Numbered from the stretch's first letter, positions 36,528 through 46,211 are shown. The stretch: 64,000 nucleotides of DNA from Clostridium_AD frigoriphilum (GCF_036541405.1 NZ_JAZHFS010000008.1:62001-126000), one strand, 5' to 3'. Made by a program: numbers and translations. Notes: generated by a model from the letters alone, not told the origin.

Positions 36528-38171
36528 TTAAGCCATAAACATTTTTATATCATCTTCTACATTTCCTATTCCAGCTATTCCAAAATTTTCAACTAATACA
36601 TTAACAACATTTGGAGATAAGAATGCAGGTAGTGTTGGTCCTAAATGAATATTTTTAACACCTAAGTGAAGTAATGCTAATAATACTATTACAGCTTTTT
36701 GTTCGTACCATGCAATATTATATGTTATTGGTAATTCATTTATATCAGATAATCCAAATACTTCTTGCAGTTTCATTGCAATAACTACTAATGAGTATGA
36801 ATCGTTACATTGCCCAGCATCTAAAACTCTAGGAATTCCACCAATATCTCCTAGTTCTAATTTGTTATACCTATATTTAGCACAACCTGCAGTTAAAATA
36901 ACTGTATCTGTTGGTAACTCTTTTGCAAAGTCAGTATAATATTCGCGGCCTTTCATACGTCCATCACAACCAGCCATTACGAAGAATCTCTTAATTGCTC
37001 CTGTTTTTACAGCATCTACGACTTTATCAGCAAGTGCTATTACTTGATTATGAGCAAATCCTCCAACTATTTCTCCTCTTTCAATTTCAGTTGGTGCACT
37101 ACATTTTTTAGCATGCGCGATTATTGCTGAAAAATCTTTAGCTGCTCCGAAAGCTCCATCAGCTATATGGTTCATTCCGTCGAATCCAGATGCTCCAGTA
37201 GTATAAACTCTCTCTTTATAAGAATCTTTTGGAGGAGTAATACAGTTTGTTGTCATAAGTATTGGTCCATTAAAACTTTCAAATTCTGAATTTTGTTTCC
37301 ACCATGCATTTCCGTAATTACCTACTAGGTGAGTGTATTTTTTGAACGCTGGGTAATAATTTGCTGGCAACATTTCACTATGAGTATATACATCTACGCC
37401 AGTGCCCTCTGTTTGTTTTAATAATTCTTCCATATCCTTTAAATCATGTCCACTAATTAATATTCCTGGGTTATTACGAACTCCGATGTTTACCTTTGTA
37501 ATTTCTGGGTTACCATAAGTAGTAGTATTTGCGTTATCAAGTAATGCCATAGCATCTACTCCATATTTACCACACTCAAGTGTCAATGCTACTAATTCAT
37601 CAACCGATAAAGTGTCATCAGTAATTTGAGCTAAGCCTTTTTGCATAAATGCATATAAATCACTATTTTCATATCCTAAGTTGAATGCGTGGTCAGCATA
37701 AGCTGCCATTCCTTTGATACCATAAGTCACTAGTTCTCTTAAAGATCTTATATCTTCGTTTTCTGTTTTAAGAACGGAAGCATCTATAGATTTACTCTCA
37801 TATTCTGCAGGTGTTCCTGTCCATGTTGCACATTCAGGTAAGTTAGCATCTATCACTCCACCAGCATTTACAAGTTCAGTTTTAATTGTTTCACGTAATT
37901 TTAATGCCTTAGTTATTGCTTCTACAAATCTAGCTTTACTAAAATTAGCATTTGTTATAGTCATAAACAAACCAGTTACTACAAATTTGTTTACTTCTTT
38001 ATTTTCTACTCCGAGTTCTCTTGCTCTTGTAGCATAAATTGATATTCCTTTTAAAATGTAGATTAACAAATCCTGCATTTTAGCTACATCATCTGTTTTA
38101 CCACAAACCCCTTTTATTGTACAGCCTGTACCCTTTGAAGCTTCTTGACATTGATAACAAAACATACCCAT
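36528..38171 (-). CDS. hcp: Hybrid-cluster protein (hydroxylamine reductase)
   Basis: Iron-sulfur-oxygen enzyme linked to NO and hydroxylamine detoxification. The N-terminal [4Fe-4S] motif is FCYQCQEASKGTGCTIKGVC, spacing C-x2-C-x8-C-x5-C, class I type. Hybrid-cluster ligand regions include SGHDLKDMEELLKQ, HSEMLPANYYPAFKK, MTTNCITPPKDSYKERVYTT, MAGCDGRMKGREYY, LTAGCAKYRYNKL and DAGQCNDSYSLVVIAMKL. 547 residues is full size. CAGGAGG precedes the ATG. Upstream lies a CRP/FNR-type palindrome placed for class II activation. Confidence 0.96.
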   Translation of the reverse strand: MGMFCYQCQEASKGTGCTIKGVCGKTDDVAKMQDLLIYILKGISIYATRARELGVENKEVNKFVVTGLFMTITNANFSKARFVEAITKALKLRETIKTELVNAGGVIDANLPECATWTGTPAEYESKSIDASVLKTENEDIRSLRELVTYGIKGMAAYADHAFNLGYENSDLYAFMQKGLAQITDDTLSVDELVALTLECGKYGVDAMALLDNANTTTYGNPEITKVNIGVRNNPGILISGHDLKDMEELLKQTEGTGVDVYTHSEMLPANYYPAFKKYTHLVGNYGNAWWKQNSEFESFNGPILMTTNCITPPKDSYKERVYTTGASGFDGMNHIADGAFGAAKDFSAIIAHAKKCSAPTEIERGEIVGGFAHNQVIALADKVVDAVKTGAIKRFFVMAGCDGRMKGREYYTDFAKELPTDTVILTAGCAKYRYNKLELGDIGGIPRVLDAGQCNDSYSLVVIAMKLQEVFGLSDINELPITYNIAWYEQKAVIVLLALLHLGVKNIHLGPTLPAFLSPNVVNVLVENFGIAGIGNVEDDIKMFMA

Positions 38172-38290
38172 TGTAAATTCCTCCTGTTTTTTTGGATAGA
38201 CAACAATCTTATATAATCATCTTCCATATATTAAAATTTATAATTTGACTATTTAACATCAGCATAAGTAATTTAACCACCCCGCTGAAC

Positions 38291-38339
38291 TACCTTTATT
38301 ATACTTTGGGATACATTGAAAGTCGGTAACAAATGTTAC
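38291..38339 (-). promoter_or_regulatory. hcp promoter with CRP/FNR (HcpR-like) operator
   Basis: On the minus strand a perfect TATAAT (38303-38298) has no good -35 hexamer at 17-nt spacing. Instead a palindrome GTAAC-AAAT-GTTAC (38326-38339) is centred at about -41.5 relative to a start near 38291. That is the class II activator position used by CRP/FNR proteins. HcpR, a member of that family, is known to control hcp genes. Confidence 0.68.
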
Positions 38340-38478
38340 AATAATAAGACTTTATATATATTATTCTTATTCTTCCATCGTTTTTTTTGAATACCTTCAT
38401 TAATAGTAGATTAATTACATTAAAATTTATTGCATATTATGGTATAATTAATTTGTAAAACAATTAGGAGTGGATATT

Positions 38479-39015
38479 ATGAAACATAGAAATGTTAATG
38501 ATTTAATAAAATCAAGCCTTTTTCTTGCGCTTGCTATAGTATTTCAAGTAGTTGGAAAAAGCTTTCCAGGGATAAGCCAGTTTTTTGTTGGTCCAGCCGT
38601 TAATGCTATCCTTATACTCACAGCTATAATTTGTGGTTGTACTTATGGAATACTAGTAGGTTCTTTGACCCCTCTACTAGCCTATCTAACAGGTCAACTT
38701 GCTAGTGCTTTAGGACCTTTCATTCCCTTTATAATTACTTCCAACATATTATTTGTACTTAGTTTTATAATTTTAAGTAATCGAGGTAAATATGGACAAT
38801 ATTTAGGAGTTATAATTGGATCATTTGTAAAATACATATTCTTATCTATTTCAGCCTCAAAACTTATCCCATTATTTGAACTAAACATACCTACGAAAAT
38901 AGTTAACAAACTAGTAATTACTATGGGAATACCTCAGCTTATAACTGCACTTATTGGAGGATGTTTCGCATTAATCATAATCGGTGTTTTAAGGAAACGA
39001 AAAGTTTTTATATAA
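38479..39015 (+). CDS. ECF transporter S-component-like membrane protein
   Basis: 178 residues with about five to six helices, starting MKHRNVNDLIKSSLFLALAI. The pattern VVGKSFPGISQFFVGPAVNAI, GCTYGILVGSLTPLLAYLTG and a C-terminal VITMGIPQLITALIGG matches vitamin-capture (S) subunits of energy-coupling-factor transporters, which need a separate EcfAAT module. Substrate cannot be named. I chose the ATG at 38479 over a GTG at 38470 because AGGAG lies 8 nt before the ATG and overlaps the GTG. Divergent from hcp. Confidence 0.78.
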   Translation: MKHRNVNDLIKSSLFLALAIVFQVVGKSFPGISQFFVGPAVNAILILTAIICGCTYGILVGSLTPLLAYLTGQLASALGPFIPFIITSNILFVLSFIILSNRGKYGQYLGVIIGSFVKYIFLSISASKLIPLFELNIPTKIVNKLVITMGIPQLITALIGGCFALIIIGVLRKRKVFI

Positions 39016-39135
39016 GTACTATAGCGACGCACACAAAAATATTATTATATTTTTTTAATAATATTTATATTCCAAAATATATTTTTTCTATAATTTGCTT
39101 GTTAATATTATTTTTCTACATTTTTCTTTGTAATA

Positions 39136-39164
39136 TTGACATTAATTCGCATATAATGTATAAT
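39136..39164 (+). promoter_or_regulatory. Consensus sigma-A promoter of ytxH-ytxG
   Basis: TTGACA, a 17-nt spacer and TATAAT: a perfect match to the vegetative consensus, 46 nt before the ytxH start. Confidence 0.82.
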
Positions 39165-39210
39165 ATATAACATGTACATAAGATTTTTAACTTTAAAGGA
39201 GGAAAAAATT

Positions 39211-39636
39211 ATGATGTTTTCAAATTGGTTTAAAGCCCGCAAAAAAGAAATACAAAGAAAAGAAAAAATAAGAACAGCGAAAAAGGTAATTTTTGGTGCC
39301 GCAGCTGGAAGTCTTAGCGGTATAATCGGAGGTTTACTTTTTTCACCTAAATCTGGTAAAGAAACTAGAAAAGATATTGCCAATTCATCAAAAGAACTTA
39401 AAAACAATATCAAAGAAAAAAGTATAGTACTTAAAGGAACTATTGACAATAAAGTTAGTGATGCTAAAGACGGTATAGTTGATGCTAAAGCAAAAATTTC
39501 AGAATATTTGAATGAAAAAAAAGCAACAACTCAAGATAAAGTTTCAGATGTAATTACTGAAACAAAAGATACTATAGAAGATATATCTGAAATCATTGAA
39601 AAAGCTGATGTATCTGATAAGAAAAATAAGAAATAA
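39211..39636 (+). CDS. ytxH: YtxH domain protein
   Basis: 141-residue envelope-associated protein. The YtxH motif is a single glycine-rich helix, VIFGAAAGSLSGIIGGLLFSPKSGKETRKDI, followed by a long Lys/Asp-rich region that looks alpha-helical and amphipathic (repeats such as SDAKDGIVDAKAKI). The start is the ATG at 39211 with GGAGG 8 nt upstream; the frame from 39172 would start in the promoter. First of two genes with a ytxG-like partner, as in the Bacillus ytxGHJ stress operon. Molecular role unknown. Confidence 0.85.
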   Translation: MMFSNWFKARKKEIQRKEKIRTAKKVIFGAAAGSLSGIIGGLLFSPKSGKETRKDIANSSKELKNNIKEKSIVLKGTIDNKVSDAKDGIVDAKAKISEYLNEKKATTQDKVSDVITETKDTIEDISEIIEKADVSDKKNKK

Positions 39637-39666
39637 CCAAATTTAATAAGGAATAGTGGTGCTATT

Positions 39667-40008
39667 ATGTATGTGGATTTTTTTAAATTAGGTGAAGGTT
39701 TATTAATTTTTCTTGGTATAATAATTTTAATTATACTTATAGTAGGATTATTAAAGCTTATTAAAACTATAACAAGTGTAAATTCAATTATTAAGAGGAA
39801 TGAAGATGATATTGAAGAGATAATATCAGTACTTCCAAAAACATTTAAAAATTGGTTTGAGATAACTGACAATGTAAAAGATGTTACTGAAGTAGTCGTT
39901 GAGAAAACCGCCAGTGCACTTAAGTCAACAGAATCTTTTCAAAAATATTTAGTATACATAGTAGATATTTTAACTATTGCAAAAAATGTTTTTTCAAGTA
40001 AAAAGTAG
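39667..40008 (+). CDS. DUF948-like membrane protein (YtxG-like)
   Basis: 113 residues with one N-terminal helix (LLIFLGIIILIILIVGLLKLI) and a cytoplasmic helical tail that includes TDNVKDVTEVVVEKTASALKS, the pattern of DUF948 proteins. It lies 30 nt after ytxH and shares its promoter. In Bacillus the ytxG and ytxH products are co-induced by general stress. Function unknown. Confidence 0.72.
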   Translation: MYVDFFKLGEGLLIFLGIIILIILIVGLLKLIKTITSVNSIIKRNEDDIEEIISVLPKTFKNWFEITDNVKDVTEVVVEKTASALKSTESFQKYLVYIVDILTIAKNVFSSKK

Positions 40009-40029
40009 GATAACTCCTGCTTTTTTTTT
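40005..40029 (+). terminator. Terminator overlapping the ytxG-like stop codon
   Basis: Six-base-pair stem GTAGGA/TCCTGC with loop taac, then nine T. The stem includes the TAG stop codon. Confidence 0.68.
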
Positions 40030-40052
40030 AACCTTATTTTTCGGTCATATAC

Positions 40053-40091
40053 TAAAATAAATATCCATTTTGCTCTTGGATATTTATTTTA
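40053..40091. repeat. 15-bp inverted repeat upstream of the M3 peptidase gene
   Basis: Perfect arms taaaataaatatcca/tggatatttatttta around a 9-nt loop. A TATAAT at 40102 follows, so it may be an operator or a second terminator for the ytx unit. Confidence 0.5.
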
Positions 40092-40146
40092 CAAACTGTG
40101 ATATAATATATTTCATATACAAAACTATGTAACTGGAGGAATTGAT

Positions 40147-41916
40147 ATGGATATGAACTGGAGTTTAAACGAGCTCTACACGTCATTTAAGAGCAAAAAA
40201 TTTAAGGACGATATGGTTTCTTTTGAAAATTCTATAGAATATATAAAAAAATGGACACTAGAAAATTGTAAAACTTCAAACAATCCTAAAGAAAAAATTG
40301 AAACTTATATTAATTTTGAAAATGAATTTAATGACCTTGTTAATAAACTTTATAATTATGCAGAGTTATCCACAAGTGTGGATACAAAAAATGAAGTTGC
40401 AAACAAGATATCAGAAAGAATAGCTTTTAAAATGTCTGAGCTAGCTAAACCCTCTACTATATTTTCAAAATGGTTAAATTCAATAGAAGATTTGGATTCT
40501 TTAATTGAAGATTCCCCTCTTTTAAAATCACATAATTATTATTTAAAAAACTTAGCTAAAAACGCCAAGTTTTTGCTTAGTGATGTTGAAGAACAACTCA
40601 TGGCTAAAATGAAAAATAGTGGATCGGACGCCTGGTCTAGACTTCAAAACGTATTATCCTCAAATCTAATAGTTGATATTAATATAAACGGTGAAGCTAA
40701 AAAACTTCCGCTATCTATGGTTAGAAATATGGCCTATGATAATGATAAAAGTATACGCAAAAATGCCTATGAATCAGAACTTAGAGCTTATGATAAAATA
40801 GCAGAATCCTCAGCTTCCGCCTTAAACTCCATTAAAGGTGAAGTTATTACATTAAGTTATGCTCGTGGATATGAATCAGTTCTCCAAAATACACTTGAAG
40901 ATTCTAGAATGGATAAGGAAACTTTAGACGTTATGCTAAGCGTTATGATGGAAAGCATTCCTTCGTTTCAAAAATATTTTAAAAAGAAAGCCGAACTATT
41001 AGGACATTCGAATGGTCTTCCTTTTTATGAATTATTTGCACCAGTCGGAAACGTAAATATGCACTTTACCTTAGACGAGGCAAGAGTGTTCATAGTTAAA
41101 AACTTTAGAGCCTTTAGTGATAAGCTGGCAAATTATGCTGACAATGCCTTTGAGCATAACTGGATTGACTCTACTCCAAAGGAAGGTAAAGTAGGTGGTG
41201 CATTTTGTGAAAATTTACATAGCATTAAAGAGAGCAGAATTTTGTCTAACTTCACAGGGAGTTTTAACGACGTTTCAACTCTTGCTCATGAACTCGGTCA
41301 CGGCTATCACGGTTTATGTTTATCTAATGAATCAGCATTAAACAGTGATTATCCTATGCCGATTGCTGAGACTGCCTCAATATTTTGTGAAACAATTATA
41401 AGTAATGCGGCAATCGAGAGTGCCACGAGTGAAGAATCATTTGTAATACTAGAAAATGATATATCTAGTAATGCGCAAGTTATTGTAGATATTTTAAGTC
41501 GTTATTTATTTGAAAGTGAACTTTTTAAACGTCGCGAGCATAGTTCGCTCTCTGTAAATGAATTAAAAGACATTATGATTAAAGCTCAAAAGGATGCTTA
41601 TGGCTCGAGTCTTGATGAAAACTTTTTACATCCATATATGTGGATATGTAAACCTCACTATTACGATGCTTCCAGTAATTTCTACAACTTTCCTTATGCC
41701 TTTGGTTTATTGTTCTCAAAAGGTTTATATGCAAAGTATCTAAAAGCAGGAGACTCATTTATTCATGATTACGATGCTTTACTTTCAGCTACTGGGAAAA
41801 ACGATTTAGTAGACGTGGCAAAAATAATGAATATAGATCTTCATTCTATTGATTTTTGGAGAAGTTCTCTAAAACTTATTGAGTTAGATATAGAAAAATT
41901 TATTAATATGAAGTAA
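40147..41916 (+). CDS. pepF: M3-family oligoendopeptidase (PepF-like)
   Basis: Cytoplasmic zinc metallopeptidase that degrades short peptides, for example those imported by Opp. The zinc motif HELGH is at residues 381-385 in STLAHELGHGYHG, with the third ligand in PMPIAETASIFCE. The C-terminal stretch HYYDASSNFYNFPYAFGLLF is typical of the PepF/M3B group. 589 residues. GGAGG 7 nt before the ATG. Single gene, ending directly on a short family B palindrome. Confidence 0.92.
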   Translation: MDMNWSLNELYTSFKSKKFKDDMVSFENSIEYIKKWTLENCKTSNNPKEKIETYINFENEFNDLVNKLYNYAELSTSVDTKNEVANKISERIAFKMSELAKPSTIFSKWLNSIEDLDSLIEDSPLLKSHNYYLKNLAKNAKFLLSDVEEQLMAKMKNSGSDAWSRLQNVLSSNLIVDININGEAKKLPLSMVRNMAYDNDKSIRKNAYESELRAYDKIAESSASALNSIKGEVITLSYARGYESVLQNTLEDSRMDKETLDVMLSVMMESIPSFQKYFKKKAELLGHSNGLPFYELFAPVGNVNMHFTLDEARVFIVKNFRAFSDKLANYADNAFEHNWIDSTPKEGKVGGAFCENLHSIKESRILSNFTGSFNDVSTLAHELGHGYHGLCLSNESALNSDYPMPIAETASIFCETIISNAAIESATSEESFVILENDISSNAQVIVDILSRYLFESELFKRREHSSLSVNELKDIMIKAQKDAYGSSLDENFLHPYMWICKPHYYDASSNFYNFPYAFGLLFSKGLYAKYLKAGDSFIHDYDALLSATGKNDLVDVAKIMNIDLHSIDFWRSSLKLIELDIEKFINMK

Positions 41917-41966
41917 AAAAATATATATTACGCGTATTGCAATACGCGTAATATATACTTTTTTTG
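41915..41966. terminator. Short family B palindrome (B5) acting as bidirectional terminator
   Basis: Palindrome with arms atatatattacgcgtattg/caatacgcgtaatatata and A7/T7 flanks. It begins inside the pepF stop codon and lies 36 nt from the convergent rarA stop. Same ends as full family B elements. Confidence 0.78.
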
Positions 41967-42001
41967 TGTGTAAAAACATTTTTTAAACAACTATTTACCT
42001 A

Positions 42002-43327
42002 TTAATTTTCTCTATTTTTTAACATAATAAGTCGATCTTTAATTTTTTTCTCATGTCCATTTTCAGAAGGCTTATAATAGCAGGTCTCAAGTAGCTCATC
42101 CGGCAAATATTGCTGTTTTACATAATTTCCTTCATAGGAATGTGGATACAGATATCCTACTCCAGCCCCCAGCTTCTTTGCCCCCTTATAGTTTTGGTCC
42201 CTTAAATAAGAAGGTATACTTCCTATGTTTTTCTCTCCTATATCCTTAAGCGCATTATTAATAGCCATATAAGAGGCATTACTCTTCGGCGCTGATGCTA
42301 CATATATTGCAGCTTGTGCAAGTATTATTCTAGCTTCTGGCATTCCTACAAACTGAACTGCCTGCGCTGCATTATTTGCAACTACCATAGCAATTGGATC
42401 TGCATTCCCAACATCCTCAGATGCAGCTATTACAATTCTCCTTGCAATGAATTTAGGATCTTCTCCGGCATATATCATTCTAGCAAGATAATGCACGGCA
42501 GCATCTGGATCAGAACCCCTCATACTTTTGATAAAAGCAGATATTACATCGTAATGTTCATCTCTATTCTTATCATATTGTATATGTTTCTTTTGCATAC
42601 ATTCCTCTGCAACCTCAAGTGTTATGTTTATAATTCCATCAATATCTCTATCCGTTGTTAGTACCGATAATTCCAGGGCATTAAGTGCACGTCTTGCATC
42701 ACCATTCGCCATGCTAGCAATGTAATTTATAGCATCTTCTTTCAAACAAATATTAGTATTCCCAAAGCCTGACTGTTTATCAACAAGCGCCCTTGAGATA
42801 ATACATTTAATATTCTTTTCATTTAATGGTTCTAGTTTAAACAACATAGACCTAGATATTAATGCATTATTAACTTCATAGTATGGATTCTCTGTGGTCG
42901 CTCCAATTAAAATTAATGTACCCTTCTCAACGAACGGCAATAACGCATCCTGTTGTGCTTTATTAAATCTATGAATCTCATCTATAAATAATATTGTTTT
43001 AACATTATACATTCCTAAATTATTCTTAGCCTGAGTTACCACTTCTCTTAATTCCTTTAATCCATCCGTTACTGCATTAAGTCTAACAAAATTAGATTTT
43101 GTAGAATTTGCAATAACCTTAGCTAAACTAGTTTTACCAGTACCTGGTGGCCCATAAAGTAGTAAAGAGGTTATTTTATCAGCTTTTATAGCTCTCCATA
43201 AAAGTTTTCCCTTACCTAAAATATGCTCTTGACCAACATAATCTTCTAATTTGCCAGGTTTTAACCTTTCTGCAAGGGGTGCTTCTTTTAATAAGTTTTT
43301 TTCTGCTTGTAATTCAAACAAGTCCAC
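42002..43327 (-). CDS. rarA: Replication-associated recombination protein A (RarA/MgsA), AAA+ ATPase
   Basis: Clamp-loader-like ATPase acting at stalled replication forks. LKPGKLEDYVGQEHILGKG precedes Walker A GPPGTGKTS near residue 60. Walker B is ILFIDEIHRFNKAQQD and sensor 1 is LIGATTENPYY. The MgsA-type C-terminal tetramerisation part shows FIKSMRGSDPDAAVHYLARM and NASYMAINNAL plus PSYLRDQNYKGAKKLGAG. 441 residues. GTG start with AAGGTGAT upstream. Convergent with pepF. Confidence 0.95.
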   Translation of the reverse strand: MDLFELQAEKNLLKEAPLAERLKPGKLEDYVGQEHILGKGKLLWRAIKADKITSLLLYGPPGTGKTSLAKVIANSTKSNFVRLNAVTDGLKELREVVTQAKNNLGMYNVKTILFIDEIHRFNKAQQDALLPFVEKGTLILIGATTENPYYEVNNALISRSMLFKLEPLNEKNIKCIISRALVDKQSGFGNTNICLKEDAINYIASMANGDARRALNALELSVLTTDRDIDGIINITLEVAEECMQKKHIQYDKNRDEHYDVISAFIKSMRGSDPDAAVHYLARMIYAGEDPKFIARRIVIAASEDVGNADPIAMVVANNAAQAVQFVGMPEARIILAQAAIYVASAPKSNASYMAINNALKDIGEKNIGSIPSYLRDQNYKGAKKLGAGVGYLYPHSYEGNYVKQQYLPDELLETCYYKPSENGHEKKIKDRLIMLKNREN

Positions 43328-43383
43328 ATAATCACCTTCAAATTTTTCGTCTTGTGTGTCTTACTTCCCTATATTTCATACCC

Positions 43384-44484
43384 TTAACTTAAGGATTTCT
43401 GTTTTATTTTTTCTGTCATCTCATGTATTTTTACTATTCCAACTTCTCTTAATTTTTTATTTTCATCTTCAATGCTCTTTGTTTCCTCAATACCCTGCAT
43501 AATAGTATTCCAAGTTTTCTCGAGTGTTTCAATTTTTACGCTTGTTCCTCCTGCAAGTTTTGCTATATCAACACTTTGCATTCTTATATTTTCAGCATTT
43601 TTCATTAATAATTCATTAGTAGTTCTATCAAGCTCTGCAAGTGAATCTGATACCAATCTTTGCTTTTTTAGAGCAATAGCTTGAATTATTCCATTTTTAA
43701 ATACAGGGATAGTTATTATAAAAGCAGAATGTACTTTTGATATCAATTTATAATTTCCCCTTTGAATCATTTTAATTTGAGGAGCAGTCTGTAGTGACAC
43801 CATCTTGGCCATTTCCAAATCATATATCCTTTGTTTTAACATTTCAACAGTTTCTTTAGCATTTTGATAATTTATCACATTTATTTGTTCACCATTTGCA
43901 GCTAGTGATTCAAGTTTTGGAATATCCTCGCTCTCATACTTTTGGACGACCATATTACCTGCAGTGATATATTTCTCTAATTCTCCATAATACTCAAAGT
44001 TTTGATTATACAAGTTTTCAAGCAATAAATTAGAACTATTTATTTCCTTCTTATATACACTAAGCTGAGTATAAATCTTGTCTATCTCTCCACCAATGGT
44101 TTTATATTTTCCCATCATTTTGTCAATTGCCTGACTTGGTTTACTAAATAACTTAGCAAAAAATCCAGTTTTTTCTTCCTCAAAATCTTGTTTATCAAAC
44201 TTTTTCATTATACTTGTAAGTTCCTTTATCATAACACCCGAATTTTCAATGCTATTGGTCTTGATAGAATTTAATATTTGATCGGCAAATTTTGATATTT
44301 GAAGTGCTGGTTCATTACCAAATTCTAATACAGCATTTGCATCTTTAATATTAATTTTAGATGCAATTTGAATCACTTCTGGCGATGTTTTAAGCTGTTC
44401 ACTTATACTCATGGTCCTTTTCTCTATTAAATCATTTCCAATGCTCTCATCCTCTATTGTAAGTATTTGATCAACTTTTTCCAT
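43384..44484 (-). CDS. Toxic anion resistance protein, TelA family
   Basis: 366 residues, soluble and mostly alpha-helical with long coiled-coil stretches (LLENLYNQNFEYYGELEKYI, AKMVSLQTAPQIKMIQRGNY). The family name comes from tellurite resistance plasmids, but chromosomal TelA proteins such as Bacillus YceH contribute to envelope stress tolerance. The LISKVHSAFIITIPVFKNG segment is the TelA core. AAAGGAG before the ATG. The upstream neighbour at 44562 is a YceG-family protein, the usual partner. TerC/TerD genes are absent here. Confidence 0.9.
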   Translation of the reverse strand: MEKVDQILTIEDESIGNDLIEKRTMSISEQLKTSPEVIQIASKINIKDANAVLEFGNEPALQISKFADQILNSIKTNSIENSGVMIKELTSIMKKFDKQDFEEEKTGFFAKLFSKPSQAIDKMMGKYKTIGGEIDKIYTQLSVYKKEINSSNLLLENLYNQNFEYYGELEKYITAGNMVVQKYESEDIPKLESLAANGEQINVINYQNAKETVEMLKQRIYDLEMAKMVSLQTAPQIKMIQRGNYKLISKVHSAFIITIPVFKNGIIQAIALKKQRLVSDSLAELDRTTNELLMKNAENIRMQSVDIAKLAGGTSVKIETLEKTWNTIMQGIEETKSIEDENKKLREVGIVKIHEMTEKIKQKSLS

Positions 44485-44561
44485 AATTTCACTCCTTTTA
44501 TATATTGGGACTTATTTTTATACCATATATCTTACTTAAAGATTTAATTTTATAAATAAAT

Positions 44562-46211
44562 CTATAAATTATTGAATAAATTTTTAAAAAATCCTTTTTT
44601 CTTATCAACATTTTTTTTAAAATACAACTTAAAACTAACATTCTCAAGCCGATGAATGTCGTACTGCTCAGGATCAATAAAATTTTCTATGTCATTATAT
44701 CCTGAAGGATTATAAATAATAATATCTACCCCCATAGAATCCATAAAAGAAAGCATAATACAGTCTTCAAAAGATAAATTCCCATCTTCTTCATTATTAT
44801 AAATTACAATCTTTGGAACCTCTTCTGGGTAATCAAATGATTGCAAGAGTTCTAAAATTTTCTTATCTAAGTTTATTAAGACTGAAAAAATATCTACTTG
44901 TAAATCCCTTAAGTCTTCATGTTCAACATTTTTTATTATAGGATTAAGGCACAAATCTTTAATTTTTTCTGCCATATTCCTCTGAAGTCCAGACCTAAGA
45001 TCCTTATATTTCCACCAAGATGAATTAATCATTTCCGTAGTATTAAACTTTGAAAAAACATTATTGGGATATACTTGATCAAACTTTCCATATTCTAAAT
45101 GTACAGCATCCATTATAGGTAATTCATTATAGAATTTAGTAAACTTCTGGGTTATTACCCCGTTAATCTCTTTCCAATAGATATCAATGTTTTCATGTAT
45201 GCCACAAATTTTAGAGAAAATATTTGGTATAACCACAGTTGACCCTTTAACATTAAACCCTTCCCTTATGTTTGCTTTTTCCTTAATCCATATATATATT
45301 TCCTCATAGGTAGTATTAAGGGTAACTGCCTCCACATTATAATCTGCAAACTGCCAAGGTCTGTAAAACCCAGAATCATCTGTATATAAAGTCTTATCAA
45401 GCTCCTCCCTCGCACTAAATGCAGTTGTCTTAATTCTATCCTCACTATTACTCGGGAAAGGTTTTATTTCCGCCTTAAAATTATAAACAATCTCCCTGGA
45501 AAAAGAATTAAATTTATCAATTTCCTTAAATAATCCAGAATTTTTCGGATTAAAATATAAAATATCACAACCGAGTGTTGATAATAATATTAAATAAAAT
45601 ACCTCTGCTTTTGAAATATCACCATAAAAAATTATCTTTGGATTAATCCTAGTATAATCGAAATTTTCGAATAACTCTTTAGAATAAGTGTATAACCAAT
45701 GCATATTATAATTTACAATTAATTTAATATCATCATTATCAATTAACTCATTACTCTTAATATAATATTCTATAAGACCCTTTAAATTATTCTTAATTTG
45801 CTGGAGCATTACTTTATTAGAAAGCTGAGGGAAAAATCCATTATCACTTATTAAATTTATAATTAAAGAAACATCTAAAACTTGCGTCGAAAATACCTTT
45901 ACCCAGATATCATTCAATACATTTTGCAACCTTATACTAATGTCTTTATCCAAGCCTTCACTAAATTTAATATAAGATGACCCAACCTGCCTTAACTCCT
46001 TGTCTAACCTATATAGATTTTCATAATACTCTTTCTCACTATTTTTTATACCAATAAACCTATAAAAGTAATTAGGGACAGTAACAACATTAGAATTATA
46101 TTTAAAACCATCCCTTTTATATATTTCTGTTTTTAAACTGCTTATTATATCTTCATTAATCTCCAAATTTACGTTATTAATTTCTAAATTATTCAAACTA
46201 TTCTTTTCCAT
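44562..46211 (-). CDS. YceG-family protein, partner of TelA
   Basis: Large cytoplasmic protein (about 549 residues), lacking signal peptide and membrane helices. Family features are VVTVPNYFYRFIGIKNSEKE near the N-terminus, CDILYFNPKNSGLF, VVIPNIFSKICGIHENID and a C-terminal SFMDSMGVDIIIYNPSGYND. Bacillus yceG sits beside the telA homologue yceH in a stress operon, and the same pairing is seen here, 77 nt apart. Start is either GTG at 46217 or ATG at 46211; I chose ATG because AAAGG lies about 10 nt upstream. Biochemical role unknown. Confidence 0.82.
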   Translation of the reverse strand: MEKNSLNNLEINNVNLEINEDIISSLKTEIYKRDGFKYNSNVVTVPNYFYRFIGIKNSEKEYYENLYRLDKELRQVGSSYIKFSEGLDKDISIRLQNVLNDIWVKVFSTQVLDVSLIINLISDNGFFPQLSNKVMLQQIKNNLKGLIEYYIKSNELIDNDDIKLIVNYNMHWLYTYSKELFENFDYTRINPKIIFYGDISKAEVFYLILLSTLGCDILYFNPKNSGLFKEIDKFNSFSREIVYNFKAEIKPFPSNSEDRIKTTAFSAREELDKTLYTDDSGFYRPWQFADYNVEAVTLNTTYEEIYIWIKEKANIREGFNVKGSTVVIPNIFSKICGIHENIDIYWKEINGVITQKFTKFYNELPIMDAVHLEYGKFDQVYPNNVFSKFNTTEMINSSWWKYKDLRSGLQRNMAEKIKDLCLNPIIKNVEHEDLRDLQVDIFSVLINLDKKILELLQSFDYPEEVPKIVIYNNEEDGNLSFEDCIMLSFMDSMGVDIIIYNPSGYNDIENFIDPEQYDIHRLENVSFKLYFKKNVDKKKGFFKNLFNNL

